DNA of 64,000 bases from Paraniabella defluvii (GTDB lineage: Bacteria > Bacteroidota > Bacteroidia > Chitinophagales > Chitinophagaceae): contig CP079215.1 of NCBI GenBank assembly GCA_019316985.1, positions 248,001-312,000 on the forward strand. Reading direction: 5' to 3'. Both the position numbers and the translations under genes were made by a program. The notes beneath the pieces were generated by a model that did not search any database, had not been told where the DNA came from, and worked only from the letters and a program-made list of their open reading frames with translations. Below are positions 29,820-38,809 of the stretch, piece by piece; position 1 is the first letter of the stretch, and each line of letters opens with the position of its first letter.

Positions 29820-31148
29820 ATGTCTACTGTTACAAAAACTCAGATTGATTTTGACCTGAAATACAAGGTTGCTGACATTTCCCTGGCTGAGTGGGGCCGT
29901 AAAGAAATTCGCCTTGCTGAAGCTGAAATGCCCGGCCTGATGAGCATCCGGAATGAATATGCCGCGGCCCAGCCTTTGAAAGGCGCGCGTATTGCAGGTT
30001 GCCTGCACATGACCATTCAAACGGCTGTATTAATTGAAACGCTGGTAGCTTTAGGTGCGGAAGTAAAATGGAGCTCATGTAATATATTCTCTACACAGGA
30101 TCATGCTGCCGCGGCTATAGCTGCTGCCGGCATTGGTGTATTCGCATGGAAAGGACAAACACAAGCTGAAGCCGACTGGTGTATTGAGCAAACATTATTC
30201 TTTGGCGCTGCTGATCGTCCTTTGAATATGATTTTAGACGACGGTGGTGATTTAACCAATATGGTGCTGGATACCTACCCTGAGCTCGTGCAGCATGTAA
30301 AAGGTATCAGCGAAGAAACTACTACCGGTGTTCATCGTTTGTATGAGCGCGTTGCCAAAGGTACATTACCGGTTCCTTCTATCAACGTTAACGACTCTGT
30401 TACCAAATCCAAGTTCGATAACAAATACGGCTGTAAAGAATCTTTGGTTGATTCTATCCGCCGGGCTACCGATGTAATGCTGGCAGGTAAAATTGCTGTT
30501 GTGGGCGGATATGGCGATGTAGGTAAAGGTTCAGCTGCTTCATTAGCAGGCGCCGGCTGCCGTGTTATTGTAACGGAGATCGATCCTATTTGCGCTTTAC
30601 AGGCCGCTATGGACGGTTTCGAAGTAAAGAAAATGATTGATGCCGTGAAAGAAGCAGATATCATTGTAACCGCCTCTGGTTGCCGCGACCTGATCACCGG
30701 GGAACATTTCAAATTAATGAAAGACAAAGCGATCGTTTGTAATATCGGTCACTTTGATATTGAAATTGATGTTGCCTGGTTAAATGACAATTACGGTAAT
30801 ACCAAAGACACTATTAAACCACAGGTAGATATTTATAACGTAGATGGAAAAGATATTATTCTGCTGGCAGAAGGGCGCCTGGTAAACCTGGGTTGCGCTA
30901 CAGGTCACCCCAGCTTTGTAATGAGTAACTCTTTCACCAACCAGACATTGGCCCAGATAGAATTGTGGACCAACCACGATAAATACGAGAATAATGTATA
31001 TGTACTGCCGAAGCACCTGGATGAGAAAGTGGCCCGCTTACACCTCGCTAAAATTGGAGTAGAGCTGGATGTTTTAACCGACAAGCAAGCTTCTTACCTA
31101 GGCATTCCTGTTGAAGGTCCGTTTAAACCTGAATTATACAGGTACTAA
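29820..31148 (+). CDS. ahcY: Adenosylhomocysteinase
   Basis: Intact, 442 aa. Hydrolyses S-adenosylhomocysteine to adenosine and homocysteine, recycling methyl-donor product. Family motifs in order: '[20 protein letters not shown]', '[16 protein letters not shown]', '[17 protein letters not shown]', the NAD loop '[15 protein letters not shown]', and the C-terminal '[14 protein letters not shown]'. The C-terminus ends 'KPELYRY', as expected. Length suits the bacterial class without a long insert. A strong terminator follows. Divergence from an Lrp regulator suggests control by amino acid supply. Confidence 0.97.
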   Translation: MSTVTKTQIDFDLKYKVADISLAEWGRKEIRLAEAEMPGLMSIRNEYAAAQPLKGARIAGCLHMTIQTAVLIETLVALGAEVKWSSCNIFSTQDHAAAAIAAAGIGVFAWKGQTQAEADWCIEQTLFFGAADRPLNMILDDGGDLTNMVLDTYPELVQHVKGISEETTTGVHRLYERVAKGTLPVPSINVNDSVTKSKFDNKYGCKESLVDSIRRATDVMLAGKIAVVGGYGDVGKGSAASLAGAGCRVIVTEIDPICALQAAMDGFEVKKMIDAVKEADIIVTASGCRDLITGEHFKLMKDKAIVCNIGHFDIEIDVAWLNDNYGNTKDTIKPQVDIYNVDGKDIILLAEGRLVNLGCATGHPSFVMSNSFTNQTLAQIELWTNHDKYENNVYVLPKHLDEKVARLHLAKIGVELDVLTDKQASYLGIPVEGPFKPELYRY

Positions 31149-31452
31149 TCAGGTAATTTATGCTATTAATTTTAAGCCGCTCCAAGTCTGGGCGGCTTTT
31201 TATATGCCCCTTCATGCAACAACTTAAATGGATGTTCAGGCTATCAGGTAAATGGAAAATAAACGGCCAAAATCAATATACAATACTACAAGCCAGACAA
31301 AAGTAAACTACAATACAGCTTTGACGAGGGAAGCTGTTATAAATATTACTCATTTCCATTTTACTACAATTAAAATAATCTTTTGATTGCCTTTTTATAT
31401 TTAAAATGCAACTACTTAAGTCCCAGGCCAGTCTAGTATAAAAATCATTACT
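31149..31452. other. Intergenic region after ahcY
   Basis: Holds the ahcY terminator at 31174-31202. The remaining AT-rich sequence shows no convincing ORF, RNA fold or repeat, and no clear promoter for the lipoprotein gene that follows. Confidence 0.4.
31174..31202 (+). terminator. ahcY terminator
   Basis: AAGCCGC (31174-31180) pairs with GCGGCTT (31192-31198), followed by a T run, 26 nt after the stop. Confidence 0.9.
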
Positions 31453-31848
31453 GTGCATTCACCGTCTACTACACTGCTGGCCGTGGTTTTAACCGCTATC
31501 CTATTTTCTTCCTGCTCTCCGTATCGGACGATAGATAAACGTGCCGACAAGCTGTACCACAGATTATTGGGAAAATGGGAAGTGAACCGATGGGTTCCTA
31601 AGGCAGGTAACCAGGTCGCACGACCACGAGGCCTACCTACAGGTGTTATTGTTTTCTACCCCACCAACAGGTTCATGTATCGAAGTGTGTACGGCCGGTA
31701 TTCGGGTATCTGGAAACTGGATGTGTCTCCGGGCGACGGGTACTACTCTAGCACTTTGTATCAAGTCGATTTACAATTCAACGATAATATGGATAAAGAA
31801 ATAGGATCTATTCGTATGGAAATAGAATATACCAAAAAAGAAAAATAA
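31453..31848 (+). CDS. Small lipoprotein, lipocalin-like
   Basis: 131 aa from a GTG at 31453. The signal ends in the lipobox FSSC (Cys near residue 21), then 'LYHRLLGKWEVNRWVPKAG' opens a short beta-rich domain, with 'GVIVFYPTNRFMYRSVYGRY' and 'SGIWKLDVSPGDG'. This matches the general style of lipocalin-like lipoproteins of Bacteroidota, but I do not recognise the family. Predicted to sit at the outer membrane. No operon partner is evident. Confidence 0.55.
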   Translation: MHSPSTTLLAVVLTAILFSSCSPYRTIDKRADKLYHRLLGKWEVNRWVPKAGNQVARPRGLPTGVIVFYPTNRFMYRSVYGRYSGIWKLDVSPGDGYYSSTLYQVDLQFNDNMDKEIGSIRMEIEYTKKEK

Positions 31849-32204
31849 AGTTTGCTCAATATCCGGGAAACATAAACATTTTTAGCAGATAATTGCCCTC
31901 AATCTTTTATACATATGATTAACTTACACGTGATGGCTAATACTTGCATTAACCTCACAAACTCATCAAATACAAATCGATATTCGTACCGTATTATTTA
32001 CCCGCTACAGCTTTCCGGCATTAGCGTGACCGAACAATAATATGTTAATTAAAAATAATTTAAAAATATTTATATACGTAACTATAAAACACTTTAGCTC
32101 AAACTCTTAAATAAGCTGTTTTTGTTATTATCTTGTTATTCTAATGAAAATCTAATCTGTCAATGCCCCGGAAATGAGCACAGTTTTGTAATTTTGCAGT
32201 GTTC
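31849..32204. other. AT-rich gap without a recognised gene
   Basis: 356 nt with no supported ORF, hairpin or repeat. TAATTTTG at 32187-32194 matches the -7 consensus and could serve the small gene starting at 32205, but no clear -33 box is at the right distance. Confidence 0.35.
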
Positions 32205-32485
32205 ATGAAACTAAGGTATTTATATATTATCGCTTGTATACTTCTCTCGGTTTTTTTAGCGAAAGAAGTGATTGCTGATGTACGCCTTATTCATGCAGAA
32301 CAGAAAGAACTTTGCGACAACTGCGAATCAAGGAATGCTGAAAAAAATGCCGAAGAACGTGGGCTGGAGCAGGAACAAAATTTTTGACTGAAGCAATGCT
32401 GGTACCGCTACCTGTATCCAGTACCTTATTTGATAAAATAGTCTATAAGGCTCCTATATACCTGCCATTGAACTTGGAACTGTAA
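32205..32485 (+). CDS. Small exported or membrane protein (frameshifted)
   Basis: MKLRYLYIIACILLSVFLAK is a signal or membrane segment. It is followed by 'ELCDNCESRN' (a CxxC pair), an acidic Glu-rich stretch and, after adding one T near 32385, a tail reading 'LTEAMLVPLPVSSTLFDKIV'. Repaired length is about 93 aa. I do not recognise it. The CxxC could be redox-active or bind metal, but a lone motif in a short protein is weak evidence. Confidence 0.45.
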
Positions 32486-32636
32486 CACCCTCCGAAGGCA
32501 GCTTAGTACCTCTTTTGTCACTTTACCGTGATCCGCTCCTCCAGTATATAAATACTGCTTCATTATATTTATTTACAAAACAAGTACGGCCCCGCAGGCC
32601 AGGTACTTGAATATATTAACTATAAAACCCAGAATT

Positions 32637-32999
32637 ATGAAAAAGATAATTATTGCATGTGCCGCTCTTCTGTTCTCCGCTTCTGCAGCTTTTGCGCAGG
32701 TTACAGACCCGCAAAAAGTGATTAAATTAGGATCGGATGCCCACTTTATTAATGAGCTGAACCTGGAACACGGAAAAGAATACGGCTTTCTGGCCAAAGA
32801 CCTCCAAGAGTTGTTTCCTTCGCTGGTGAAAGAAAAAAGGATCAGCGAGCGTTTTGGCAAAAATGCTTATCGCACCAAGGTAATTAAAGTGATCGACGAA
32901 AAAGCGCTCATACCCGCAATGGTGTCATCTATAAAAAAGCAAAATGTAGAAATACAGGACCTGAAGAAAAAAATGATCACCCTCGAAAACAAAATGTGA
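32637..32999 (+). CDS. Secreted S74-tail-like small protein
   Basis: Start at 32637: MKKIIIACAALLFSASAAFAQ is a signal peptide. The rest resembles the end of tail-fibre/S74 chaperone domains: 'YGFLAKDLQELFPSLVKEKR', then 'ALIPAMVSSIKKQNVEIQDL' leading into a short coiled coil that ends the 120-aa protein. The catalytic Ser-Lys region of a real S74 domain is not seen, so it is probably not an autoprotease. A terminator follows at 33025. Function unknown. Confidence 0.6.
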   Translation: MKKIIIACAALLFSASAAFAQVTDPQKVIKLGSDAHFINELNLEHGKEYGFLAKDLQELFPSLVKEKRISERFGKNAYRTKVIKVIDEKALIPAMVSSIKKQNVEIQDLKKKMITLENKM

Positions 33000-33024
33000 T
33001 CGGTTTTATATTAAAGCTTATAAC

Positions 33025-33050
33025 AAAGGCCGCCGCAGGGTGGTCTTTTT
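33025..33050 (+). terminator. Terminator after the S74-like gene
   Basis: AAAGGCCGCC pairs with GGTGGTCTTT through two G-U pairs, loop gcag, and then more T. It starts 26 nt after the stop. Confidence 0.75.
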
Positions 33051-33107
33051 ATTTGCCTGCAACTTTTTAAAAATAACGAGCGTCAAATTATTAAAAATGA
33101 CCCTTTT

Positions 33108-33529
33108 ATGAGAACCCTCTTATTTTTACTCCTCCCCTGTTTATAATAGGTTGCACCAAAAACAAATTAGCCAGGTTTAACACCCGTATTGTAGGCAGCT
33201 GGCAGCTTGTTGAGATCAATACATTTGGCCTGGGCAGCAGTAATATCATCTTCAACGGCGGCTATTTTACCTTCAATAGCGATAATACTGCGAAGTATTA
33301 CGACCGTGACAACAACTCCTATACCGGTACCTGGTACATAGACGCCTATGTATATACGGACGACGATGGAGATTCTGAAACTGATTTCATTTTAAGTGTA
33401 GATGTAAAGGATGGCAGCAAGATGAAGTTTGACCGTTTTGAAATACCCCGTTTTGGTAATAGCAATCGTTTTAAAGCCAAGGTAAGAAACGGCTTGAATG
33501 TGGTTACCTACGTATTTGAGCGCAGGTAA
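33108..33529 (+). CDS. Small lipoprotein, lipocalin-like (frameshifted signal)
   Basis: The ATG at 33108 begins MRTLLFLLLP. Adding one C to the CCCC run near 33139 continues as 'LFIIGCTKNKLARFNTRIVG' with a lipobox (IIGC), then 'SWQLVEINTFGLGSSNIIFN' and beta-rich sequence to 'NVVTYVFERR'. The 'VGSWQLVEI' opening is shared with lipocalin-like lipoproteins. About 140 aa. Function unknown. The frame break falls inside the signal, so automatic callers may miss this gene. Confidence 0.6.
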
Positions 33530-33553
33530 TTTAAAACGCCGGCATTCTTGTAT

Positions 33554-34012
33554 TTATTGATTGCCGGGGCATTTATCTTTCCTTCTCGTATCAATGAGGT
33601 ATTGAATTTTCCAGCCGGAGGCTTCTCTTACCAGTTGAAAAGAGTTAACGCCGCAATGACTGAACTGCCCCTTATAATAAAAAGAATACGGCGTCCAAAC
33701 ACTGGCCAGGGGCCCATCTATATGAACAGTCCCCGGCTGTAGTCTTTCATCTGCATTGCCTCTCGCCTCTCTGCTTATAAAGGCTGCAAAATCATCTACT
33801 TTATCGGTTTTTACTTTTACCTGTCCTGTACGCGGCTGTACAATAGTTTGCAGTATAGCGCTGTCAGCAAAACACATTTTTAATTTTCCGGCATCGGCCT
33901 CACGCATGGCGTCGAAAAGATCATACACTACCTGCATTACCGAATCACGGTTGTTTTGCGCATTAATTAAATAAGTACTTAATGTAAATGATATTAAAAA
34001 CCAACACTTCAT
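33554..34012 (-). CDS. Secreted NTF2-like (SnoaL-fold) protein
   Basis: Start at 34012 (MKCWFLISFTLSTYLINAQ), giving a clean signal peptide; a longer in-frame start at 34048 is less likely. 'VYDLFDAMREADAGKLKMCF' and 'GKLKMCFADSAILQT' are the first helix and the cone-opening pattern of NTF2-like domains, and 'SFYYKGQFSHCGVNSFQLVR' plus 'GWKIQYLIDTRRK' the terminal strands. 152 aa, intact. These domains bind small ligands or act as enzymes; no catalytic residues can be assigned. Convergent with the lipoprotein gene ending at 33529. Confidence 0.75.
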   Translation of the reverse strand: MKCWFLISFTLSTYLINAQNNRDSVMQVVYDLFDAMREADAGKLKMCFADSAILQTIVQPRTGQVKVKTDKVDDFAAFISREARGNADERLQPGTVHIDGPLASVWTPYSFYYKGQFSHCGVNSFQLVREASGWKIQYLIDTRRKDKCPGNQ

Positions 34013-34131
34013 AATTCGTTTTGTTAAAGATTTTTTTAAAAGAAACAATTGGCATTAAATTCTCGTCTAATAAATAAGTTGCATTTTATGCAATTTCTTA
34101 TAACTATTAATCTTTACTAAAAATACGAAAG

Positions 34132-34652
34132 ATGAAAAATGTTTTACATGCCGGCCCGCTCCTTATACTGATGGTTTTGTTTTTTTCGTCCTGCGCCTCT
34201 CAAAAAGCAACTACAGGATCTCGGCAGGATTATTCATCCCTGATAGAAAGCCGCCGGTTTACCTTTAAAGCACAAACGGTTATCCCTACTGAAGACAGCC
34301 GGTTTAATCCGCGGTTTATGTTTCCCAATGGCAATAATCTTTACCAGCTAAGTTCGGGCTATGACGTAAAAATCACCCCTGATTCGGTGACTGCTTACCT
34401 GCCTTTTTTGGGAGGTCGTTCACCGCACCGCTCGATCCTACAAAAGGTGGCATCCAGTTTACCTCAACCGACTTTGATTATAAGCAGTCTATAAAGAAAA
34501 AGAATTACCAGATAACCATTACGCCGAAAGACGCGCGGGAGATCAGAAGCCTTTCTCTTACTATCACACCAGCAGGCTATGCATACGTACAGGTATTGAG
34601 CATGAATAAAACACCGATTTCTTACAATGGTATTATTGAAAATGATCAATAA
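34132..34652 (+). CDS. DUF4251 lipoprotein (frameshifted)
   Basis: Signal with the lipobox SSCA (Cys near residue 21). The body has 'RRFTFKAQTVIPTEDSRFNP' and 'DVKITPDSVTAYLPFLGGRF', followed after a one-base repair near 34413 by 'TAPLDPTKGGIQFTSTDFDY' and 'TITPKDAREIRSLSLTIT'. This is the DUF4251 pattern found only in Bacteroidota. About 173 aa, predicted at the outer membrane or periplasm, with unknown role. It ends 80 nt before the amidotransferase gene. Confidence 0.75.
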
Positions 34653-34732
34653 ATAAACGTTTTATAAACACCTGTTAGTAAATCCGGTCGCCGCATCCGT
34701 CTCGTAAAAGTAAAAGGTTGTAAATTTGCCGG

Positions 34733-35586
34733 ATGGTTGATTTAGATAAAAAGCAGGTTCGCATTGCGGTTTTAGATTTAAATGCAGGATATCCCAACCA
34801 GGGAATGAGGTGTATCAACGAGATCGTACACAGATGGGCCGAACAAAAAAGCTATTCAATTATTTACGATGTTTATGACGTACGGGTTAAAAATGAACTG
34901 CCCGACCTCTCTTATGATGTCTATATATCAAGCGGAGGACCCGGCGACCCGCTCAGTACGCGTTTTGACGACTGGGATATAAACTGGAACCGCTGGTTTA
35001 GTGATGTTTTGCGCTGGAACGACAACCCGTCCAATTCCGTAAAAAAGTTTGTTTTTTTAATTTGTCACTCCTTCCAGATGGCCTGCCGGCATTTTAATGC
35101 CGGACTGATCTGCAAACGCAGGTCTACCTCGTTTGGTGTTTTTCCCATGCATGTAATGCCGGAAGCAGTGAGCGACCCGGTGTTCAAAAACTTAAAGAAT
35201 CCTTTTTTGGCGTAGACAGCCGTGACTTTCAGCTTATACAACCTAACCTCGATCTGCTGCACGATATGGGCGCCTATATTACCTGTATTGAAAAAGAACG
35301 CCCGCATGTACCTTATGAGCGTGCGGTAATGGGTATCCGGTTCAGCGATTATATCTTCGGCACCCAGTTTCACCCGGAGGCAGATGCTACGGGTATGAGC
35401 CAGCATTTTCAAAGTGAAGAAAAGCGGGAGATGGTGATCAAAAACCATGGTGAAGCTAAACTCAACAGTATGCTGGAGCACCTGGAAGATCCGGATAAAA
35501 TCCACTGGACCAACAAAAACCTGATCCCTAATTTTTTAAATGAGGCCTATAGTCATTTAATGGTGGAAGAGCTGGTAGAAGCGTAA
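34733..35586 (+). CDS. Class I glutamine amidotransferase-like protein (frameshifted)
   Basis: Cytosolic, about 284 aa. 'YISSGGPGDPLS' is the oxyanion-loop region of class I amidotransferases. 'FVFLICHSFQMACRHF' holds the likely nucleophilic Cys, although the usual GxCxGxQ is altered to ICHSFQ. 'GTQFHPEADATGM' gives the His-x-Glu of the catalytic triad. A break near 35195 is repaired by one base. Relatives are called GMP synthase-like amidotransferases. No synthetase domain is fused or adjacent, so the acceptor is unknown. Confidence 0.8.
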
Positions 35587-35697
35587 AGAGGTCAGCCTGC
35601 TTAGTTTATTGGTTAACTGTTGACATTTAAATAGAAGCAATAGCATTAATATAAAATCTATGGTATTGCTAAGAATGTATAACTGCTGCAGGACCTG

Positions 35698-36968
35698 TTA
35701 CTTTTTATATACGTCAAATGTTTTTTCTGCCATGGTACTTGCCTGGTATTGCTCCAGGAACAACTGGTGACCGTTCCCGGCTATTCTGTTTCTATACGTG
35801 GCATCTTCAAATACATGTTTCATTGCCTTGTAAAGCAGGTCAATATATACATAGCCTCTGTCATCAGTTTTTACGCTGGTTACATGCTTTTCATTCTCAA
35901 ACTTCTTAAAAGCGTCGATATCAGATAATATAACTGGCAGCTTCCTACTCAGCATTTCAAGTATTACAAAACTACTCTGTTCGGTAGTGGACGGCATTAC
36001 ACCGCAATTCGCAATTTTGTAAAGCTGAGCGAGGTTTTCTGCAGGCTGATACCCGGTAAAAGTTATCTGACCGCAGCACTCAAAAATCCTGGGGAGAAAC
36101 ATATCAGTGTTCCCGCTGCCTACAACAAGCAGTTTAATTGAACCTGATCTTTTGGCTATTTTTTTAAACGCTTCCAATAATACCCCGATCCCTTTTTGTT
36201 CGATAAGTCTTCCCACATAAATAAAAATAAAATCTGCTGTTGCAAATCCGAGAGATCTTCGTATGTCTTCCATTTCATTTTTACCCGTAGCGTTGCTCAT
36301 CAGTAAGCCATTCGGAATAATGGTTGTTTTATGTTCATCAATCGCATAGTACTGGCATATGAAATCTTTGCTTTCTTCAGTTAAGCAAATAATACGATCA
36401 GCCGCCTGGCACATTCTCTCCTCCTCCCGCATAGACAGCATCCCTACTGATTTCTGGTCTGCAAGGTCATGAGAATTCCATTTTTCAATGAAGCTTTGTT
36501 TATTATTATTGAAAAAAACGCGCCATAACGAAACATGTAAGGTCAGTACTATTTTGTACTCGTATTCTTTTGCAACGTCGCCTATCGTTCTTTGTAATAA
36601 TGAATTTAAATGAAGAATATTATACCCCTCGATAGTAAAGTATTTCGACAGCAAACAAAGATCACTCTCGCCTGCAGCGGATGAATAGCAGTTTCCTGTT
36701 TTTTCTTAATTACAGGATCTTCGAACTGTATCAGGATTTTGTAAAACCCTTCTTTCTCTTTTACCTCAGAAAACGCAACGCTGCTACCGAACTTTATTTG
36801 CACATAATAAACCTTACAATCCTCATATACCATCATTGATTTGATGAGATTAGCGGCATAAGTGCCCACTCCATGCTGCACCGCGCTCGAGGGAGTTTCA
36901 ATAAAAAGATTTTCCTCATTGTATAAGGTTAAAATAAAAAACCAATTGGGGAATATATAACTCTGCAT
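35698..36968 (-). CDS. Glycosyltransferase family 4-type protein of the GG-leader cassette (frameshifted)
   Basis: GT-B fold. The N-terminal half has 'SSAVQHGVGTYAANLIKSMM', like the opening of TIGR04157-family glycosyltransferases, which occur with Bacteroidota peptide-maturation genes. The C-terminal GT1 domain has 'FIFIYVGRLIEQKGIGVLLE', 'ITFTGYQPAENLAQLYKIAN' and 'EQSSFVILEMLSRKLPVILS' (the nucleotide-sugar Glu motif). A break near 36640 is repaired by one base, giving about 423 aa. It overlaps the end of the LanC-like gene. It could glycosylate the GG-leader protein, an inference from context only. Confidence 0.8.
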
Positions 36969-37628
36969 GGTTGGTCACGTCATCATAGGCTGTCAGCAAA
37001 AATTGTTTCATTTCACCGCCGTTTTCTTTTTCCAGCTTTTCCGACAAAATAGCCCGCAATCGCTCGGAGTTATTCTTATTGCTTAGAAACGTATTGAAAT
37101 GTTTGCCGTTCCAGGCTATGTTTTTTTGGGCAAAAATCCTCCAGCATGAAACGATTCGTGATTATGTTATCATGACCGGTAGTTTTTAGCTTGTCTAGCC
37201 CGATTTCATAATAATAAACCAGGTCGTTGCTACATTGAGCTTTACTAACCGTATTTTGCAACCGGCTTATAATATAAAAAGCCCCTGAAGCAAGAGTGCT
37301 CTATCCACCATCTCCTTTTGAAACTCATCTTTTAAAAAATTGTCCACCTTGGTAAAGATGTTCTCAAGATTAGCATTTACAAAACCACTGCTCATGGAAA
37401 GATTTAAAAATTGCGATATATACAACAGGTGTACAGGATGCTGTTTTTGTTTGCATTTAATAATTTGATGAGCACCTGTGTAAGTTCAAAGGCATAGTGA
37501 TTATAAAATTCATTATTTTCTTTATCAGCATAAGTATATATTATTTGCGTATAGCCCAAATACACGTCCAGATTCTTAACTGCTATTTGCGAACTCTTCA
37601 GCAGCAGGCGATTTATATTACTGATCAA
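36916..37628 (-). CDS. Helper protein resembling the N-terminal part of LanC-like proteins (frameshifted)
   Basis: Rebuilt from at least three fragments of about 235 aa, starting around a TTG at 37628. 'NINRLLLKSSQIA', 'YADKENNEFYNHYAFELTQV' and 'SSGFVNANLENIFTKVDNFL' follow the helix order of LanC-like proteins linked to Bacteroidota peptide clusters. The usual Gly-rich loop (GxxGIGWG) is missing, and no zinc-ligand region (C...CHG) is seen, so it would not be a working cyclase. The end reads 'DDVTNHAELYIPQLVFYFNL' and overlaps the glycosyltransferase start by 53 nt. Family assignment is tentative; it may be a scaffold or an unrelated helical protein. Confidence 0.4.
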
Positions 37629-37797
37629 ATTGATTTATTTAAGATGCTGCGCTATCGGCGGATAGCAAGACACTTAATAGCATTGTCTTGCGTGTTTAAC
37701 AAAATAAAAAGGGAACATTAATGTTAGCAGATGGCTATATAGCGTTCGACTAAATGACCATTATCTGATAAACGGTTGTTGTAACTTTTTATAAAAG

Positions 37798-37835
37798 ATA
37801 GTTGGAGCGCTCCGGGCAGGGAGCGCTCCAACTAT
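37798..37835 (-). terminator. Strong hairpin after the GG-leader precursor
   Basis: A perfect 16-bp stem (ATAGTTGGAGCGCTCC and its complement) with a 6-nt loop, followed on the minus strand by CTTTTATAAAAAG, lies 22 nt after the precursor stop. It should cap the precursor mRNA and reduce read-through into the downstream helper and glycosyltransferase genes. Confidence 0.75.
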
Positions 37836-37857
37836 ACAGATATTGCGCTATTTATTA

Positions 37858-38723
37858 TCAACTAAGCAGGTAACCATCAAGTGTTGTCATAATATACCCG
37901 CCTGTTAGCGTATCAAAATATACCATTTCATTACCCGGATTTGATGAATTCCAATCCTGGTAACCGCTAACACCAGAAGACGGTCCAAATATCAAGTTGG
38001 ATCTATCGGCAATTGTTACCAGGAAATCGTTTCCTGAGTTAGTAACACGATAGGTTATGGTATTAGCCATCGGATCTACCGAATAGAACGAAAAGCTAGC
38101 ATCACCTTCTGGGCCGTTGAAAGGGCTGCTATATATTTCGTGCGGATTTCCGTTACTGTCCAAATATCTTAAATAGCCCCCGCCGCCGGTTTCATACGCG
38201 TCTGTATCCTGATAAAACGTTGCATAACCTGAAGGAGTAGGATAAGACAATTCTCCCGGGTTTACATTATAATACTCACCTGTTATTTTATCAAAGTAGG
38301 TGGTAACATTACCACTAACATTCACTATTTCTATACTGGATGCATCATTAAACGCAATATAGCCAGCATTCGTATCACAATACAAAGGATACCCGGTGTT
38401 AAGATCTATTCCCGCGAACACTATATTGCTATAGTTAGTATCGCCATAACCGGTAGTAGATATGGTTATATAATCGTTATTAGCATCATAGTAACTAAAA
38501 GTACCCCCGCCTATGGTAGAGGAATTACCATCATCCACAAAGCTGCTTACATTATTACTGGTATTATAAAATTCATGGTCAACTACCCAATTGACATCGA
38601 ATTAGGATTGGTTCCCAATCCCCATATAATAGCCCACTGGCGTCCACCGGTAATTGCTTTAGAGTCTTCATAAGAGAGTACTTCAAAAGATGTAGCAACT
38701 TCGTTAAGTGTTTTAATACGCAT
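37858..38723 (-). CDS. Large double-glycine leader precursor with repeated Tyr/Asp/Gly motifs (frameshifted)
   Basis: The start MRIKTLNEVATSFEV at 38723 leads into LSYEDSKAITGG (residues 16-27), which fits the GG-leader consensus LSxxExxxIxGG recognised by C39 peptidases. One base is missing near 38595. The mature part would be about 260 aa, far longer than a usual bacteriocin. It is beta-rich, with degenerate repeats: 'SYYDANNDYITIS', 'LYCDTNAGYIAFND', 'TYFDKITGEYYNVN', 'RYLDSNGNPHEIYS' and 'VYFDTLTGGYIMTTLDG'. There are almost no Cys or Lys but many Ser, Thr, Asn and Tyr, possible glycosylation sites. It is encoded directly after HlyD and the C39 transporter. Function unknown; toxin, adhesin and matrix protein are all open. 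Confidence 0.7.
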
Positions 38724-38796
38724 AGATATTGTTTTAAAAATAAAAAATTAGTTTCTCTTAAAATTATATTTTAAAATGATGTAAACTAATAATCAT

Positions 38797-38808
38797 GCAA
38801 ACGTTTGC
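38797..38808. promoter_or_regulatory. Palindrome GCAAACGTTTGC upstream of the GG-leader gene
   Basis: A perfect 12-bp palindrome with a central CG, LacI/PurR-box-like, between the hlyD stop and the precursor start. It shares the 13-mer ATGCAAACGTTTG with the site at 13776-13788. It could be an operator for separate control of the precursor. Confidence 0.35.
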
Positions 38809-38809
38809 G

